Part shown: positions 25,316 through 33,221 of the stretch, piece by piece
Numbering within the stretch: position 1 is the first letter of the stretch
How the letters are laid out: every line of letters starts with the position of its first letter
Assembly (NCBI GenBank): GCA_965247385.1
Contig: CBDFHG010000006.1
Location: forward strand, 248,001-312,000
Direction of reading: 5' to 3'
DNA: 64,000 nt
Source: Thermohalobaculum sp965247385
Lineage (GTDB): Bacteria; Pseudomonadota; Alphaproteobacteria; Rhodobacterales; Rhodobacteraceae
Program-made: the position numbers and the translations under genes
The notes under the pieces: generated by a model
Databases searched by the model: none
Told to the model about the DNA's origin: nothing
What the model saw: the letters and a program-made list of their open reading frames with translations, nothing else

Positions 25316-26837
25316 CATCTCCGCGACTGAGTTTGTGACCGTGCGCGATATCTTGGCGGATATTGTACCGCCCGGATGCCGTGTTTGGGTCTTTGGCAGC
25401 CGTGCTAAAAATCAGGTGCGCTTTAATTCCGATCTGGACCTGTCACTTGAATGCAAAGATAAACTGCCGCCGATCATTTTGCACAAGCTGAAAGAAGCTT
25501 TCAGCGACTCCCCTCTGCCCTATCGGGTGGATGTGTTGGATATCAACGACGTCAGCGAAAATTTCCAGACGATCATCAGGCAGCAGGCAGTCGCCTTTCC
25601 ACTTGCCAAAACCGACAAGGTGCCAAAGCTTCGTTTCAAAGACGCGCAAGGCAATGATTTTCCCGATTGGGAGGTAAATCGCTTGGGTCAACTTGGAGAT
25701 TTTAGGTCTGGCGTAGAGTTTGCTGAATCCGAACAAGGTGGACAAAATGGGACACCTTTTTACAAAGTTTCAGATATGAATCTTCTGGGCAATGAAACTT
25801 GCATGACTGTTGCGAACAACTATGTCACCGATGAACAAATAAATCGTTTGCGTTATAAGCCAGTAATGCAAAATTCAATCATTTTTGCAAAAGTTGGTGC
25901 GGCGGTTTTTTTAGAACGAAAGCGGCGCGCAAACGATTTTTTGTTCGACAACAACATGATGGCATTTATTGCCAATCACCAAATTGATCCATCTTACTCT
26001 AGCGTTCTATTTGCCAATATCCGTCTTTCAAAGCTTGCACAAGCCGGAGCGCTACCATCTTACAATGGGTCAGATCTGGCTACTATTAAGGTCGTAATTC
26101 CCCCGCTCCCCGAACAGCAAAAGATCGCCTCATTCCTATCCTCAGTCGACACCAAAATCGACCAGCTCACCAAGAAAAAAGCCATCTTGGAACAGTACAA
26201 AAAAGGCGTCATGCAAAAGCTGTTCAGCCAAGAACTTCGTTTCAAAGACGCGCAAGGCAATGATTTTCCCGATTGGGAGGTAAATCGTTTGGGTCAACTT
26301 GGAGATTTTAGGTCTGGCGTAGAGTTTGCTGAATCCGAACAAGGTGGACAAAATGGGACACCTTTTTACAAAGTTTCAGATATGAATCTTCTGGGCAATG
26401 AAACTTGCATGACTGTTGCGAACAACTATGTCACCGATGAACAAATAAATCGTTTGCGTTATAAGCCAATAATGCAAAATTCAATCATTTTTGCAAAAGT
26501 TGGTGCGGCGGTTTTTTTAGAACGAAAGCGGCGCGCAAACGATTTTTTGTTCGACAACAACATGATGGCATTTATTGCCAATCACCAAATTGATCCATCT
26601 TACTCTAGCGTTCTATTTGCCAATATCCGTCTTTCAAAGCTTGCACAAGCCGGAGCGCTACCATCTTACAATGGGTCAGATCTGGCTACTATTAAGGTCG
26701 TAATTCCCCCGCTCCCCGAACAGCAAAAGATCGCCTCATTCCTATCCTCAGTCGACACCAAAATCGACCAGCTCACCAAGAAAAAAGCCATCATGGAACA
26801 GTACAAAAAAGGCTTGCTGCAACAGATGTTTGTATAA
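25299..26837 (+). CDS. hsdS: MntA-type nucleotidyltransferase fused to type I specificity subunit HsdS
   Basis: The 512-residue protein is a fusion. Residues 1 to about 105 form a minimal nucleotidyltransferase with GSX10DXD (GSRAKNQVRFNSDLD) and a third Asp in YRVDVLDI, the MntA antitoxin signature. Residues from about 110 on are an HsdS with two target-recognition domains, each followed by the conserved helix region (PPLPEQQKIASFLSSVDTKID). The two halves repeat almost exactly with a 606-bp period (from 25629 and 26235) and differ at few positions, so both would recognise the same half-site. The ATG at 25299 overlaps hepT. An intact MntA that neutralises HepT is tied here to the DNA-recognition subunit. 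Confidence 0.9.
   Translation: MKLTFDISATEFVTVRDILADIVPPGCRVWVFGSRAKNQVRFNSDLDLSLECKDKLPPIILHKLKEAFSDSPLPYRVDVLDINDVSENFQTIIRQQAVAFPLAKTDKVPKLRFKDAQGNDFPDWEVNRLGQLGDFRSGVEFAESEQGGQNGTPFYKVSDMNLLGNETCMTVANNYVTDEQINRLRYKPVMQNSIIFAKVGAAVFLERKRRANDFLFDNNMMAFIANHQIDPSYSSVLFANIRLSKLAQAGALPSYNGSDLATIKVVIPPLPEQQKIASFLSSVDTKIDQLTKKKAILEQYKKGVMQKLFSQELRFKDAQGNDFPDWEVNRLGQLGDFRSGVEFAESEQGGQNGTPFYKVSDMNLLGNETCMTVANNYVTDEQINRLRYKPIMQNSIIFAKVGAAVFLERKRRANDFLFDNNMMAFIANHQIDPSYSSVLFANIRLSKLAQAGALPSYNGSDLATIKVVIPPLPEQQKIASFLSSVDTKIDQLTKKKAIMEQYKKGLLQQMFV
25629..26837 (+). repeat. 606-bp near-perfect tandem duplication inside hsdS
   Basis: 25629-26234 and 26235-26837 are nearly identical, including third codon positions, up to the last 20 or so bases. 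The few differences include Val to Ile at the RYKP(V/I)M site, ILEQ to IMEQ, and the divergent ends GVMQKLFSQE and GLLQQMFV. The duplication preserves frame (202 codons). It is either a recent doubling of a half-length HsdS or gene conversion between the two halves. Confidence 0.95.
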
Positions 26838-26852
26838 TGCGGAGATTAAACA

Positions 26853-26943
26853 ATGACTTACGATATACGCTGGATACAACGCTTGAGTAACTGGACCAGA
26901 GCATTAAGCCAACTAAACAAGTTTATGGAAAAGGAAGACCTGA
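26853..26943 (+). pseudogene. Second HEPN (HI0074-like) gene, N-terminal fragment
   Basis: The first 30 codons (MTYDIRWIQRLSNWTRALSQLNKF, MEKEDL) match the start of HI0074-type nucleotidyltransferase substrate-binding proteins and follow hsdS by 15 bases. After EKEDL the frame runs into unrelated sequence up to 27191. A whole HEPN would continue with a FEYTYELAW-like motif, which is absent. Confidence 0.6.
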
Positions 26944-27187
26944 TTGAATACAGACAACACCGCCTCGCATTGGTCAATCAGCTTTATGGCCTCTGCGGGG
27001 CTCGCAATAAAACCATGTGTGGCCCTGTTGGCCCAGACAGCCAGAGACGCCTGAACCTGTTCGAGTGTGGCTATGACCCTTGGTGCAAGAAAACTGTTCC
27101 AAGTCCGCACCTGGGCAGTTACCTTAATCGAAAGAACCCGAGGCGCGTTCTGATGGCATTTCGTTTTCTCCTTACCGAGCTGAAGCG
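26944..27187. other. Debris between hsdS and the DUF262 gene
   Basis: No complete gene. On the minus strand near 27105-27122 GTAACTGCCCAGGTGCGG repeats the sequence next to the IS66 remnant at 18160, so this may be an orphan IS66-type end. The sequence breaks the second HEPN gene. Confidence 0.4.
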
Positions 27188-28339
27188 ATGAGTGGACAGA
27201 CTGGCATGCGCGCGACAAGGAGCGGCGGCGCAATGGAAGGTCGACAAGCTGGCCGCCCGGCCGGTGACGAAGACATCGAAGGTCTGGATCCCGACAGCGA
27301 ATCGTGGGGCGACTACCCCATCGATGATCTTCTGATCCGGCACGAAAGTCGAACAATTCACGATGTCATTCGGCGGATTGCTCAAGGGAACCATATAATG
27401 GATCCGGACTTCCAGCGTGATTTCATCTGGACTAAGGATAAGCAAAGCAAACTGATCGAGTCCGTGATCATGCGTATTCCGCTGCCGGTGTTTTACATGG
27501 CGGAAGACGACAAAGGACGGATGGTGGTTGTGGATGGTTTGCAACGCCTGTCCACGTTTCAACGATTCGCGAATAATGAATTAAAGTTGCGTCTTCCAGA
27601 TCGCAGCGAGCTTAATGGGAAGAAATTCTCTGATCTCGCATCTAAACTCAAGAACCGATTTGAAGACTGTAACCTTGTCTTCTACATCATTGACCCGAAA
27701 GTGCCCGAACGCGCCCGCCTAGACATCTTCGAGAGAGTGAACGGCGGCGTGGCGCTCACTAGGCAACAAATGCGCAACTGTCTTTTCATGGGAGAAGCAA
27801 CTTCTTTTCTAAAGCGCGAAGCGCAAACCGAGTGCTTTCTAAACGCTACAGGCAGAAGTCTTAACAGTCGGACGATGCGGGATCGGGAGTTCGTCAACCG
27901 GTTTTGCGCCTTTCAGATTCTTGATCTTGACGAATATCGTGGCGACATGGATGCGTTCCTTGCCGACTGCCTGCGGAGAATGAACACGCTGGAAGAAGCG
28001 GAACTGTCGCAATTGTCCGCCGAGTTTCGCAGAGGGCTCGCCAACAACTTCACGCTGTTCAAGCAGCATGCGTTCAGAAAGTATGCCCCGGAACAGGAAT
28101 GGCGAAGCGTCCTCAACGCGTCTTTTTGGGATGTGATGTCCACCGGCTTGTCCCATTACCCCCAAGACCATGTCGAAGCGTGTGCAGAGCCTCTTCGCCA
28201 AGCTGTCCATCGGCTCTTGGCCGACGAGGAGTTCGACACCGCGATCACCTATGGTCCAAACGATGTCAGAAAGGTCAAGAAACGATTCCTGATGACCCGA
28301 AGAAGCTTCAAGGAGATCCTGGATGCTCACACGGATTGA
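27188..28339 (+). CDS. DUF262 (GmrS-like) domain protein
   Basis: The 383-residue protein has a DUF262 domain: MDPDFQRDFIWTKDKQSKLIES, then VVVDGLQRLSTF (the ParB-like DGxQR motif) and FERVNGGVALTRQQMRNCLF. It lacks the C-terminal DUF1524/HNH nuclease of full GmrSD proteins. The next gene, an AAA ATPase, overlaps it by 17 bases (ATG at 28323), so the two were a pair. DUF262 proteins are NTP-dependent parts of several anti-phage systems. The first 15 residues may be an extension, since a second ATG is at 27233. Confidence 0.85.
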   Translation: MSGQTGMRATRSGGAMEGRQAGRPAGDEDIEGLDPDSESWGDYPIDDLLIRHESRTIHDVIRRIAQGNHIMDPDFQRDFIWTKDKQSKLIESVIMRIPLPVFYMAEDDKGRMVVVDGLQRLSTFQRFANNELKLRLPDRSELNGKKFSDLASKLKNRFEDCNLVFYIIDPKVPERARLDIFERVNGGVALTRQQMRNCLFMGEATSFLKREAQTECFLNATGRSLNSRTMRDREFVNRFCAFQILDLDEYRGDMDAFLADCLRRMNTLEEAELSQLSAEFRRGLANNFTLFKQHAFRKYAPEQEWRSVLNASFWDVMSTGLSHYPQDHVEACAEPLRQAVHRLLADEEFDTAITYGPNDVRKVKKRFLMTRRSFKEILDAHTD

Positions 28340-28551
28340 TCTCCGGCATTTCAAATGCTTCGAGTCGTTGAAGCTACCGCTGTGCCCGCTGACTCTGCTG
28401 TCTGGCGCCAATGCCTCCGGGAAATCGTCGGTGATGCAGGCGTTCGCTCTTTTGCACCAGACGATGCGCGAACACGAGCGGTCGTCGCGCCTGATGCTCA
28501 ACGGCGCCACTGTCCGCTTGGGCTCCGTGGTGGATGTGATCGATGAGCAGT
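28323..28551 (+). pseudogene. AAA ATPase (DUF3696/OLD-like), N-terminal fragment
   Basis: The fragment starts MLTRIDLRHFKCFESLKLPL and has the Walker A GANASGKSS at about residue 30, then AFALLHQTMREHE, as in SMC-like AAA_21/DUF3696 ATPases. After about 76 residues (VVDVIDEQ) it joins in frame to a porin. The Walker B half is missing, so the partner of the DUF262 gene is dead. The junction leaves a 334-codon chimeric frame. Confidence 0.8.
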
Positions 28552-29316
28552 ACCGGTTCGTCAGGGGCTCGTTCGGCGAGATCCTGCCGGGTTCCGAGAA
28601 CTCGGCCGGGTACAAGATGACCTGTTCCGCCCCTGACGTGACCTTCCTGAACGTCAGCCCGGGTTCGCTGACCTTCTTTGTCCCGTTCCCGGGCGGCAGG
28701 CGCGCCGCCGACGTGTTTCGCCGCACGCTGGCCACCACCTTCCCCGAGAACGAGGGCAACAACGATTCGAACCGTTTCACCTGCTTCTCGCCGCGCTTCT
28801 CGGGCTTCCAGGCCGGCGTGTCCTGCGCCCGCGACGGTCGTCAGGACAGCAATGCCCAGGTTGATGAAGACGCCGAACCGTCGAACATTTTCAATGTCGG
28901 CGCCAACTACGCAAACGCGTTCGGCGATTTCGACATCGCGGTCTCCGGGCGATATGGCTCCGCCACCGCACCGGGCTCGAACCCGGACATCTGGAGTGCC
29001 GGGCTCAACCCCGGTTTCGCCGGCTTCAAGGTTGGCGGCTCCTCCTCCTATGCCGGGCAGAACGACGCGGAGACCAGGGACGGCCAGGCCCGGGATGCGG
29101 GCGTCTCTTGCGAGACCGGTGCGCGGGGCTTCCCGGTTACCTGCTTTTGCGGAGAAAACGTCGGCAATGGCGATGGCTCTAAAGATGCTACGCTCAATGC
29201 GGATGGCACCACTTCCGCTGCGACCTTCGTCGCAGAGGTCGGCGACGAAACGCTGGAACAGTACCTGCTCGGCGTTTCCTGCACACTCGCAAAGGGCGTG
29301 GGTGTTCAACGCCTAT
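28552..29316 (+). pseudogene. Alphaproteobacterial porin, middle part
   Basis: The frame reads like a 16-stranded general porin: GSENSAGYKM, DVTFLNVSPGSLT, FSPRFSGFQAGVS, SNIFNVGANYANAFGDFD, WSAGLNPGFAGFKVGGS and LEQYLLGVS. It has no start of its own, being fused to an ATPase fragment, and it is cut at 29316 by an IS1182-type element. It contains seven Cys where porins normally have none, mostly at places where the family has Tyr. A small frame slip just before the IS adds to the evidence for decay. Confidence 0.75.
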
Positions 29317-30807
29317 CAGCCCGTTGACGAAGTCGGCCCTGGACACGAGCGGCCTGGTCTGATTCTATGATATTCTGATTTGACCGGGAGGTTCGCCGAT
29401 GTCGATGGGACTGCAGAAGGATCGTCAGGGTGATTTGATGGTGGGCTGGGCGGAGATGCCGCGCTCGCCGGGTCATGTGTTTTACGACCGTCTTCAGTCG
29501 GTCCTGATTGAGGGCGGCTTCGACGACTTCGTCGAGGCGACCTGCCGGTGCTATTACGCGGCCAGGACGGGAGCGCCTTCGGTGCCGCCGGGGCGCTATT
29601 TCCGCATGCATCTGGTGGGCTACTTCGAGGGCATCGACTCTGAGCGCGGGCTGGAATGGCGCTGCTCGGATTCGCTGTCGCTGCGGGAGTTTCTGCGGCT
29701 GGAGAGCCGGGATCGTGTGCCGGACCATTCCTGGCTGTCGAAGACCCGCACGCGTCTGCCCCACGAGGTGCACGCGGTGGTCTTCGATTGGGTTCTGGCG
29801 CTGATCGCCGAGGCGGGTTTGGTGAAGGGCGACCGCATCGGGGTGGATGCCTCGACCATGGAGGCCAACGCGGCGCTGCGCAACATCGTGCGGCGCGACA
29901 CGGGTGAGGGCTACCGGGAGATGCTGGAGCATCTGGCCCGGGAGAGCGGCATCGAGACGCCCACGGCCGAGGACCTGGCGCGTCTGGACCGCAAGCGCAA
30001 GGGCAAGAAGCTCTCGAACCAGGATTGGGTTTCCAGGAGCGACCCCGAGGCCAGGGTCGCCAGGATGAAGGACGGCACGACCCATCTGGCCTACAAGCCC
30101 GAGCACGCGGTGGATCTGGACACCGGGGCGGTGGTGGCGGCCGAGTTGCACCCAGCCGATGAGGGCGACACCACGACGCTTTTCAAGACCCTGGCGGCGG
30201 CCGAGGCAAACCTCGAGGCGGTGGCTGCGGCACCGACGCCAGAGAGCCCGGCCGAATGCGTCACCGACAAGGGCTATTTCTCACGGGCGGTCTTGAAGGC
30301 CCTGGACGACAGTCCCTGGAAGACCCGGATCGCCGAGCCCAGGCAGAAGGGCTTTTCGCGCTGGCGCGATGACCAGGCGGCGCGCCGGGCGGTCACCAAC
30401 AACCGCGTGCGGCTCAAGTCCGGGGTCGCCCGCGATGCCTTCAAGCTGCGCGCCGAGATCGTCGAGCGCTCCTTTGCCCACACCCTCGATCGCGGCGGCA
30501 TGCGCCGAACCTGGCTGCGCGGGCGCGAGAACGTGCACAAGCGATACCTGCTTCACGTCGCCGGCCACAACCTCTCGTTGCTGATGCGCCAACTCATCGG
30601 TGCCGGCACCCCGCGCCAGGCTGTGGCGGGCGGATATGGCGGTGTTTTCGTGCTTGTTGCGCCCTCTGGAGCCGTTCTGGTCGCTCAGATCGTCCTCATC
30701 GTCTCGGAGGATGGCGAAACCGCCGACGCCGCGTTATGTTTCGTCGTGGGGTGAAACCCGGTCAAGTGGGGTGAAGCCCGGTAAATGGCGACTTTTTCAA
30801 CGGGCTG
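29317..30807 (+). mobile_element. IS1182-type element (copy 2), intact
   Basis: The 1491-bp element has ends CAGCCCGTTGACGAAGTCG and GACTTTTTCAACGGGCTG and the target duplication CTAT at 29313-29316 and 30808-30811. It carries one transposase gene. It is nearly identical to the copy at 40887-42377 (same length; one coding difference seen), so transposition was recent. It sits inside the porin remnant. Confidence 0.95.
29399..30754 (+). CDS. IS1182-type transposase (copy 2)
   Basis: The 451-residue DDE transposase has an N-terminal DUF772-like domain (VFYDRLQSVLIEGGFDDFVEA, SLREFLRLESRDRVPDHSWLSKTR), then IGVDASTMEANAALR with the first Asp, KPEHAVDLDTGAVVAAEL and VTDKGYFSRAVL with the second Asp. 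The C-terminal part has ERSFAHTLDRGGMRRTWLRGRENVHKRYLL with the Glu. The frame is complete. A GGGAGG site lies seven bases before the ATG. Confidence 0.95.
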   Translation: MSMGLQKDRQGDLMVGWAEMPRSPGHVFYDRLQSVLIEGGFDDFVEATCRCYYAARTGAPSVPPGRYFRMHLVGYFEGIDSERGLEWRCSDSLSLREFLRLESRDRVPDHSWLSKTRTRLPHEVHAVVFDWVLALIAEAGLVKGDRIGVDASTMEANAALRNIVRRDTGEGYREMLEHLARESGIETPTAEDLARLDRKRKGKKLSNQDWVSRSDPEARVARMKDGTTHLAYKPEHAVDLDTGAVVAAELHPADEGDTTTLFKTLAAAEANLEAVAAAPTPESPAECVTDKGYFSRAVLKALDDSPWKTRIAEPRQKGFSRWRDDQAARRAVTNNRVRLKSGVARDAFKLRAEIVERSFAHTLDRGGMRRTWLRGRENVHKRYLLHVAGHNLSLLMRQLIGAGTPRQAVAGGYGGVFVLVAPSGAVLVAQIVLIVSEDGETADAALCFVVG

Positions 30808-30908
30808 CTATGGTGCCCTGTGTCGATTTCGAAAACGCGAGTGGCGGCCTGATCCAGGGGGATGTCGAGGGCCGGGTGCCGGGCACCGCCATCAAGATCA
30901 GTTTCTGA
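30808..30908 (+). pseudogene. Porin C-terminal end
   Basis: After the IS, the frame VDFENASGGLIQGDVEGRVPGTAIKISF closes with TGA at 30906-30908. The final aromatic Phe is the usual last residue of an outer-membrane beta-barrel. It is the end of the porin interrupted at 29316, although one further frameshift would be needed to join the two parts. Confidence 0.65.
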
Positions 30909-30941
30909 TCCGGAAGTTTGTGCACGACCGGAGAACCTGAG

Positions 30942-30965
30942 GGGGCCCTGGCCCTTTTTTTGCCG
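30942..30965 (+). terminator. Probable intrinsic terminator of the porin gene
   Basis: GGGCC-CT-GGCCC is followed by a run of eight T about 35 bases after the porin stop. The stem is short but GC-rich and the T-run is clear. Confidence 0.5.
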
Positions 30966-31009
30966 GCCCGCCTTTTTTGCCGACCCCGACTGTCTGCGCC
31001 ATTGCGGCC

Positions 31010-31041
31010 AAAAAACCCGGGCGGGGAGTGCCGCGCCCGGG
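31010..31041 (-). terminator. Intrinsic terminator of glnK-amtB
   Basis: On the minus strand, CCCGGGCG and CGCCCGGG form an 8-bp stem followed directly by TTTTTT (the AAAAAA at 31010-31015 on the plus strand). It lies about 40 bases after the amtB stop. Confidence 0.8.
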
Positions 31042-31083
31042 CAAGTGCCGGGGGCGCCTCGCCGGCGCCCCACAGGGAGATTG

Positions 31084-32436
31084 TCAGATGAACTGCGAGC
31101 CTTTGCCGAACTCCGGATAAGCCTCCATGCCCAGTTCGGCGGCGTCGAGGCCCGCCATCTCGTGCTCCGGGGTCGCCCGGATGCCCATCGCGGCGTTGAT
31201 GACGAACCACAGTACCCCCGAGGCGGCGAAGACGAAGACGCCGACGATTGCGATCGAGGCAAGCTGGCCATACAGCGTGGCGGCCGGGTTGGTCAGAACC
31301 ACCGCCAACGTTCCCCAGATCCCCGCCATCAGATGCACCGGAATGGCGCCGACCACGTCGTCGATCTTCAGCTTGTCGAGGAACGGGATCGCGAAGACCA
31401 CGATCACCCCACCGACCGCGCCGATCAGCGTCGCTTCGCCCAGGGTGGGGGTCAGCGGCTCGGCGGTGATCGAAACCAGCCCGGCCAGGGCGCCGTTCAG
31501 AACCATGGTCAGATCGATCTTGCGGTAGAGAAGCTGCGTCGCCACCAGCGCCGCAACGGCGCCGCCAGCCGCGGCGGTGTTGGTATTGGCGAAGATGCGG
31601 CTGATGTCGGCGACGTTGCCGGCCGAGTTCATATAGAGCTGCGAGCCGCCGTTGAAGCCGAACCAGCCCAGCCAGAGAATGAAGGTGCCCAACGTCGCCA
31701 GGGTCAGGTTCGAGCCCGGCATCGGGTTGATCCGGCCATCCTTGGTATATTTGCCCAGCCGTGGCCCCAGGATCAGCGCGCCCGCCAGCGCGGCCCAACC
31801 GCCCACCGAATGCACGACGGTGGAGCCGGCAAAGTCGAGAAAGCCGAAATCGGCATCGAGGAACCCGCCGCCCCATTTCCACGACGCCTGGATCGGGTAG
31901 ATCAGCCCGGTCAGGACGGCGATGAAGATCAGGAACGGCCACAGCTTGATCCGCTCGGCCAGCGCGCCGGAGACGATCGAGGCGGTGGTGGCGCAGAACA
32001 TCAGCTGGAAGTAGAAATCCGACCCCACCGAGGCATAGCTCAGATCGACCGCGTCGGCTCCCACGCCCACAGGTTCCAGTTCAGCGGTGCCGAAGGCGCC
32101 GAGGATACTGGTAATGGTCCAGCCGTCGCCCGGATACATCAGATTGTAGCCGACCAGATAATACATGATCGCGGCGATGGCGAACAGCGACACGTTCTTC
32201 AGGCATTGCATGGTGACGTTCTTCGAGCGCACCAGCCCGGCCTCCAGCATGGCAAACCCTGCGGCCATCCACATCACCAGGAACCCGGTGACCAGGAACA
32301 TGAAGGTGTTCAGGATGAAGCCGGTCTCGGGTGAGACGCCCGGCACCGTCTCCTGGGCCAGGGCCGGGCCGAAGGACAGCATGACAGCAAGGACGGCAAC
32401 GAGGCCGGGCAGGGCGGTTCTCGGGGCATTTTTCAT
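31084..32436 (-). CDS. amtB: Ammonium transporter AmtB
   Basis: The 450-residue Amt-family channel has a cleavable signal sequence (LPGLVAVLAVMLSFGPALAQ) and eleven hydrophobic segments. Typical landmarks are LEAGLVRSKN, FAGSTVVHSVGG with the pore His, and IPVHLMAGIWGT with the second His. The ATG at 32436 was chosen because GTGAGAG lies seven bases upstream; a GTG four codons earlier is possible. It follows glnK by 30 bases. It imports ammonium under nitrogen limitation and is closed by binding of GlnK. Confidence 0.95.
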   Translation of the reverse strand: MKNAPRTALPGLVAVLAVMLSFGPALAQETVPGVSPETGFILNTFMFLVTGFLVMWMAAGFAMLEAGLVRSKNVTMQCLKNVSLFAIAAIMYYLVGYNLMYPGDGWTITSILGAFGTAELEPVGVGADAVDLSYASVGSDFYFQLMFCATTASIVSGALAERIKLWPFLIFIAVLTGLIYPIQASWKWGGGFLDADFGFLDFAGSTVVHSVGGWAALAGALILGPRLGKYTKDGRINPMPGSNLTLATLGTFILWLGWFGFNGGSQLYMNSAGNVADISRIFANTNTAAAGGAVAALVATQLLYRKIDLTMVLNGALAGLVSITAEPLTPTLGEATLIGAVGGVIVVFAIPFLDKLKIDDVVGAIPVHLMAGIWGTLAVVLTNPAATLYGQLASIAIVGVFVFAASGVLWFVINAAMGIRATPEHEMAGLDAAELGMEAYPEFGKGSQFI

Positions 32437-32466
32437 GAATTCTCTCACTTTTCTCTGATGTCAGGC

Positions 32467-32805
32467 CTAGAGGGCGTCATCACCGCGCTCGTCGGTGCGC
32501 ACGCGGACAGCCTGTTCCACGCCCAGGACGAAGATCTTGCCATCACCGATCTTGCCGGTGCGGGCTGTGGTGGCGATGGTTTCGACGCTCCCGTCGACGT
32601 GGTCGTCGGGAGCGACGATCTCGAGCCGGATCTTCGGGGCAAAGTTCACGACATATTCTGCGCCGCGGTAAATTTCAGTGTGGCCGCTCTGGCGACCGTA
32701 GCCCTTCACCTCGGAGACCATGAGGCCCTGTACGCCGATTTCGGTCAGCGCCTCACGGACCTCTTCCAGTTTGAAAGGTTTGATGACGGATATGATCAGT
32801 TTCAT
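32467..32805 (-). CDS. glnK: Nitrogen regulatory PII protein GlnK
   Basis: This 112-residue PII protein has the T-loop GYGRQSGHTEIYRGAEY with the uridylylated Tyr51, the B-loop TARTGKIGDGKIF and the start MKLIISVIKPFKLEEVREAL. It senses 2-oxoglutarate, ATP and ADP and controls AmtB and nitrogen regulation. A GGGGAGAAAG ribosome-binding site precedes the ATG. It is the first gene of the glnK-amtB operon, behind a sigma-54 promoter. Confidence 0.97.
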   Translation of the reverse strand: MKLIISVIKPFKLEEVREALTEIGVQGLMVSEVKGYGRQSGHTEIYRGAEYVVNFAPKIRLEIVAPDDHVDGSVETIATTARTGKIGDGKIFVLGVEQAVRVRTDERGDDAL

Positions 32806-32853
32806 CTTTCTCCCCACGCGTGGCCGACAGGGACCGGCGTTCGGGGAGTGCGA

Positions 32854-32869
32854 TGCAATTCGTGTGCCA
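32854..32869 (-). promoter_or_regulatory. Sigma-54 promoter of glnK-amtB
   Basis: The minus strand reads TGGCACACGAATTGCA, an exact TGGCAC-N5-TTGCA match to the -24/-12 consensus, about 50 bases before the glnK start. It implies RpoN/NtrC control by nitrogen limitation. An NtrC site was not identified with confidence in the AT-rich DNA upstream. Confidence 0.85.
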
Positions 32870-33221
32870 GAATTTACACGGAAATAGAAAGCATTGAAAA
32901 GCAAGGGAAAAAACATTCTCCTTGAGTTTTGTGGCGAGGATCTCCCAAATAATGCTTATAATTTATACGAAATATATTTTATGCCTATATTTTAGGCTGC
33001 CCCCGGAAAGACGAGCCTGACCGAAGCGGCGCCATGCCCGTACCTGTGCTCTCGCTCAAGCCCGGTGCAGGTCCTGATTGCCCGTTTTCCACCACAGGAG
33101 CGCCCCGTTGCTGCCGCGCCAGGAGGGCAAATGGGGCATACAACGGTTTCAGGTCTGGCCTGAATCGAGCCGATGACATATCTACAGTCTTGAGGCGGGA
33201 GTCACGAGCAGGGATCCCGAA
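32870..33221. other. Divergent intergenic region between glnK and the PBP gene
   Basis: No gene was supported. The part 32870-33000 is AT-rich and likely holds regulator sites for glnK. The rest leads to the GTG start of the PBP gene. Confidence 0.5.

Noticed and set aside
25629..26837. The hsdS duplication as two separate hsdS genes
   Set aside because: There is one continuous frame with no stop or start between the halves, and each half has only one recognition domain.
23319..28339. A complete type I restriction system
   Set aside because: hsdM and hsdS are present but no hsdR-type helicase/nuclease exists in the window.
30862..32334. A 490-codon plus-strand frame opposite amtB
   Set aside because: It is exactly antisense to a clear AmtB gene, has Arg/Gln/His-rich composition and no domain. 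High GC keeps the opposite strand open.
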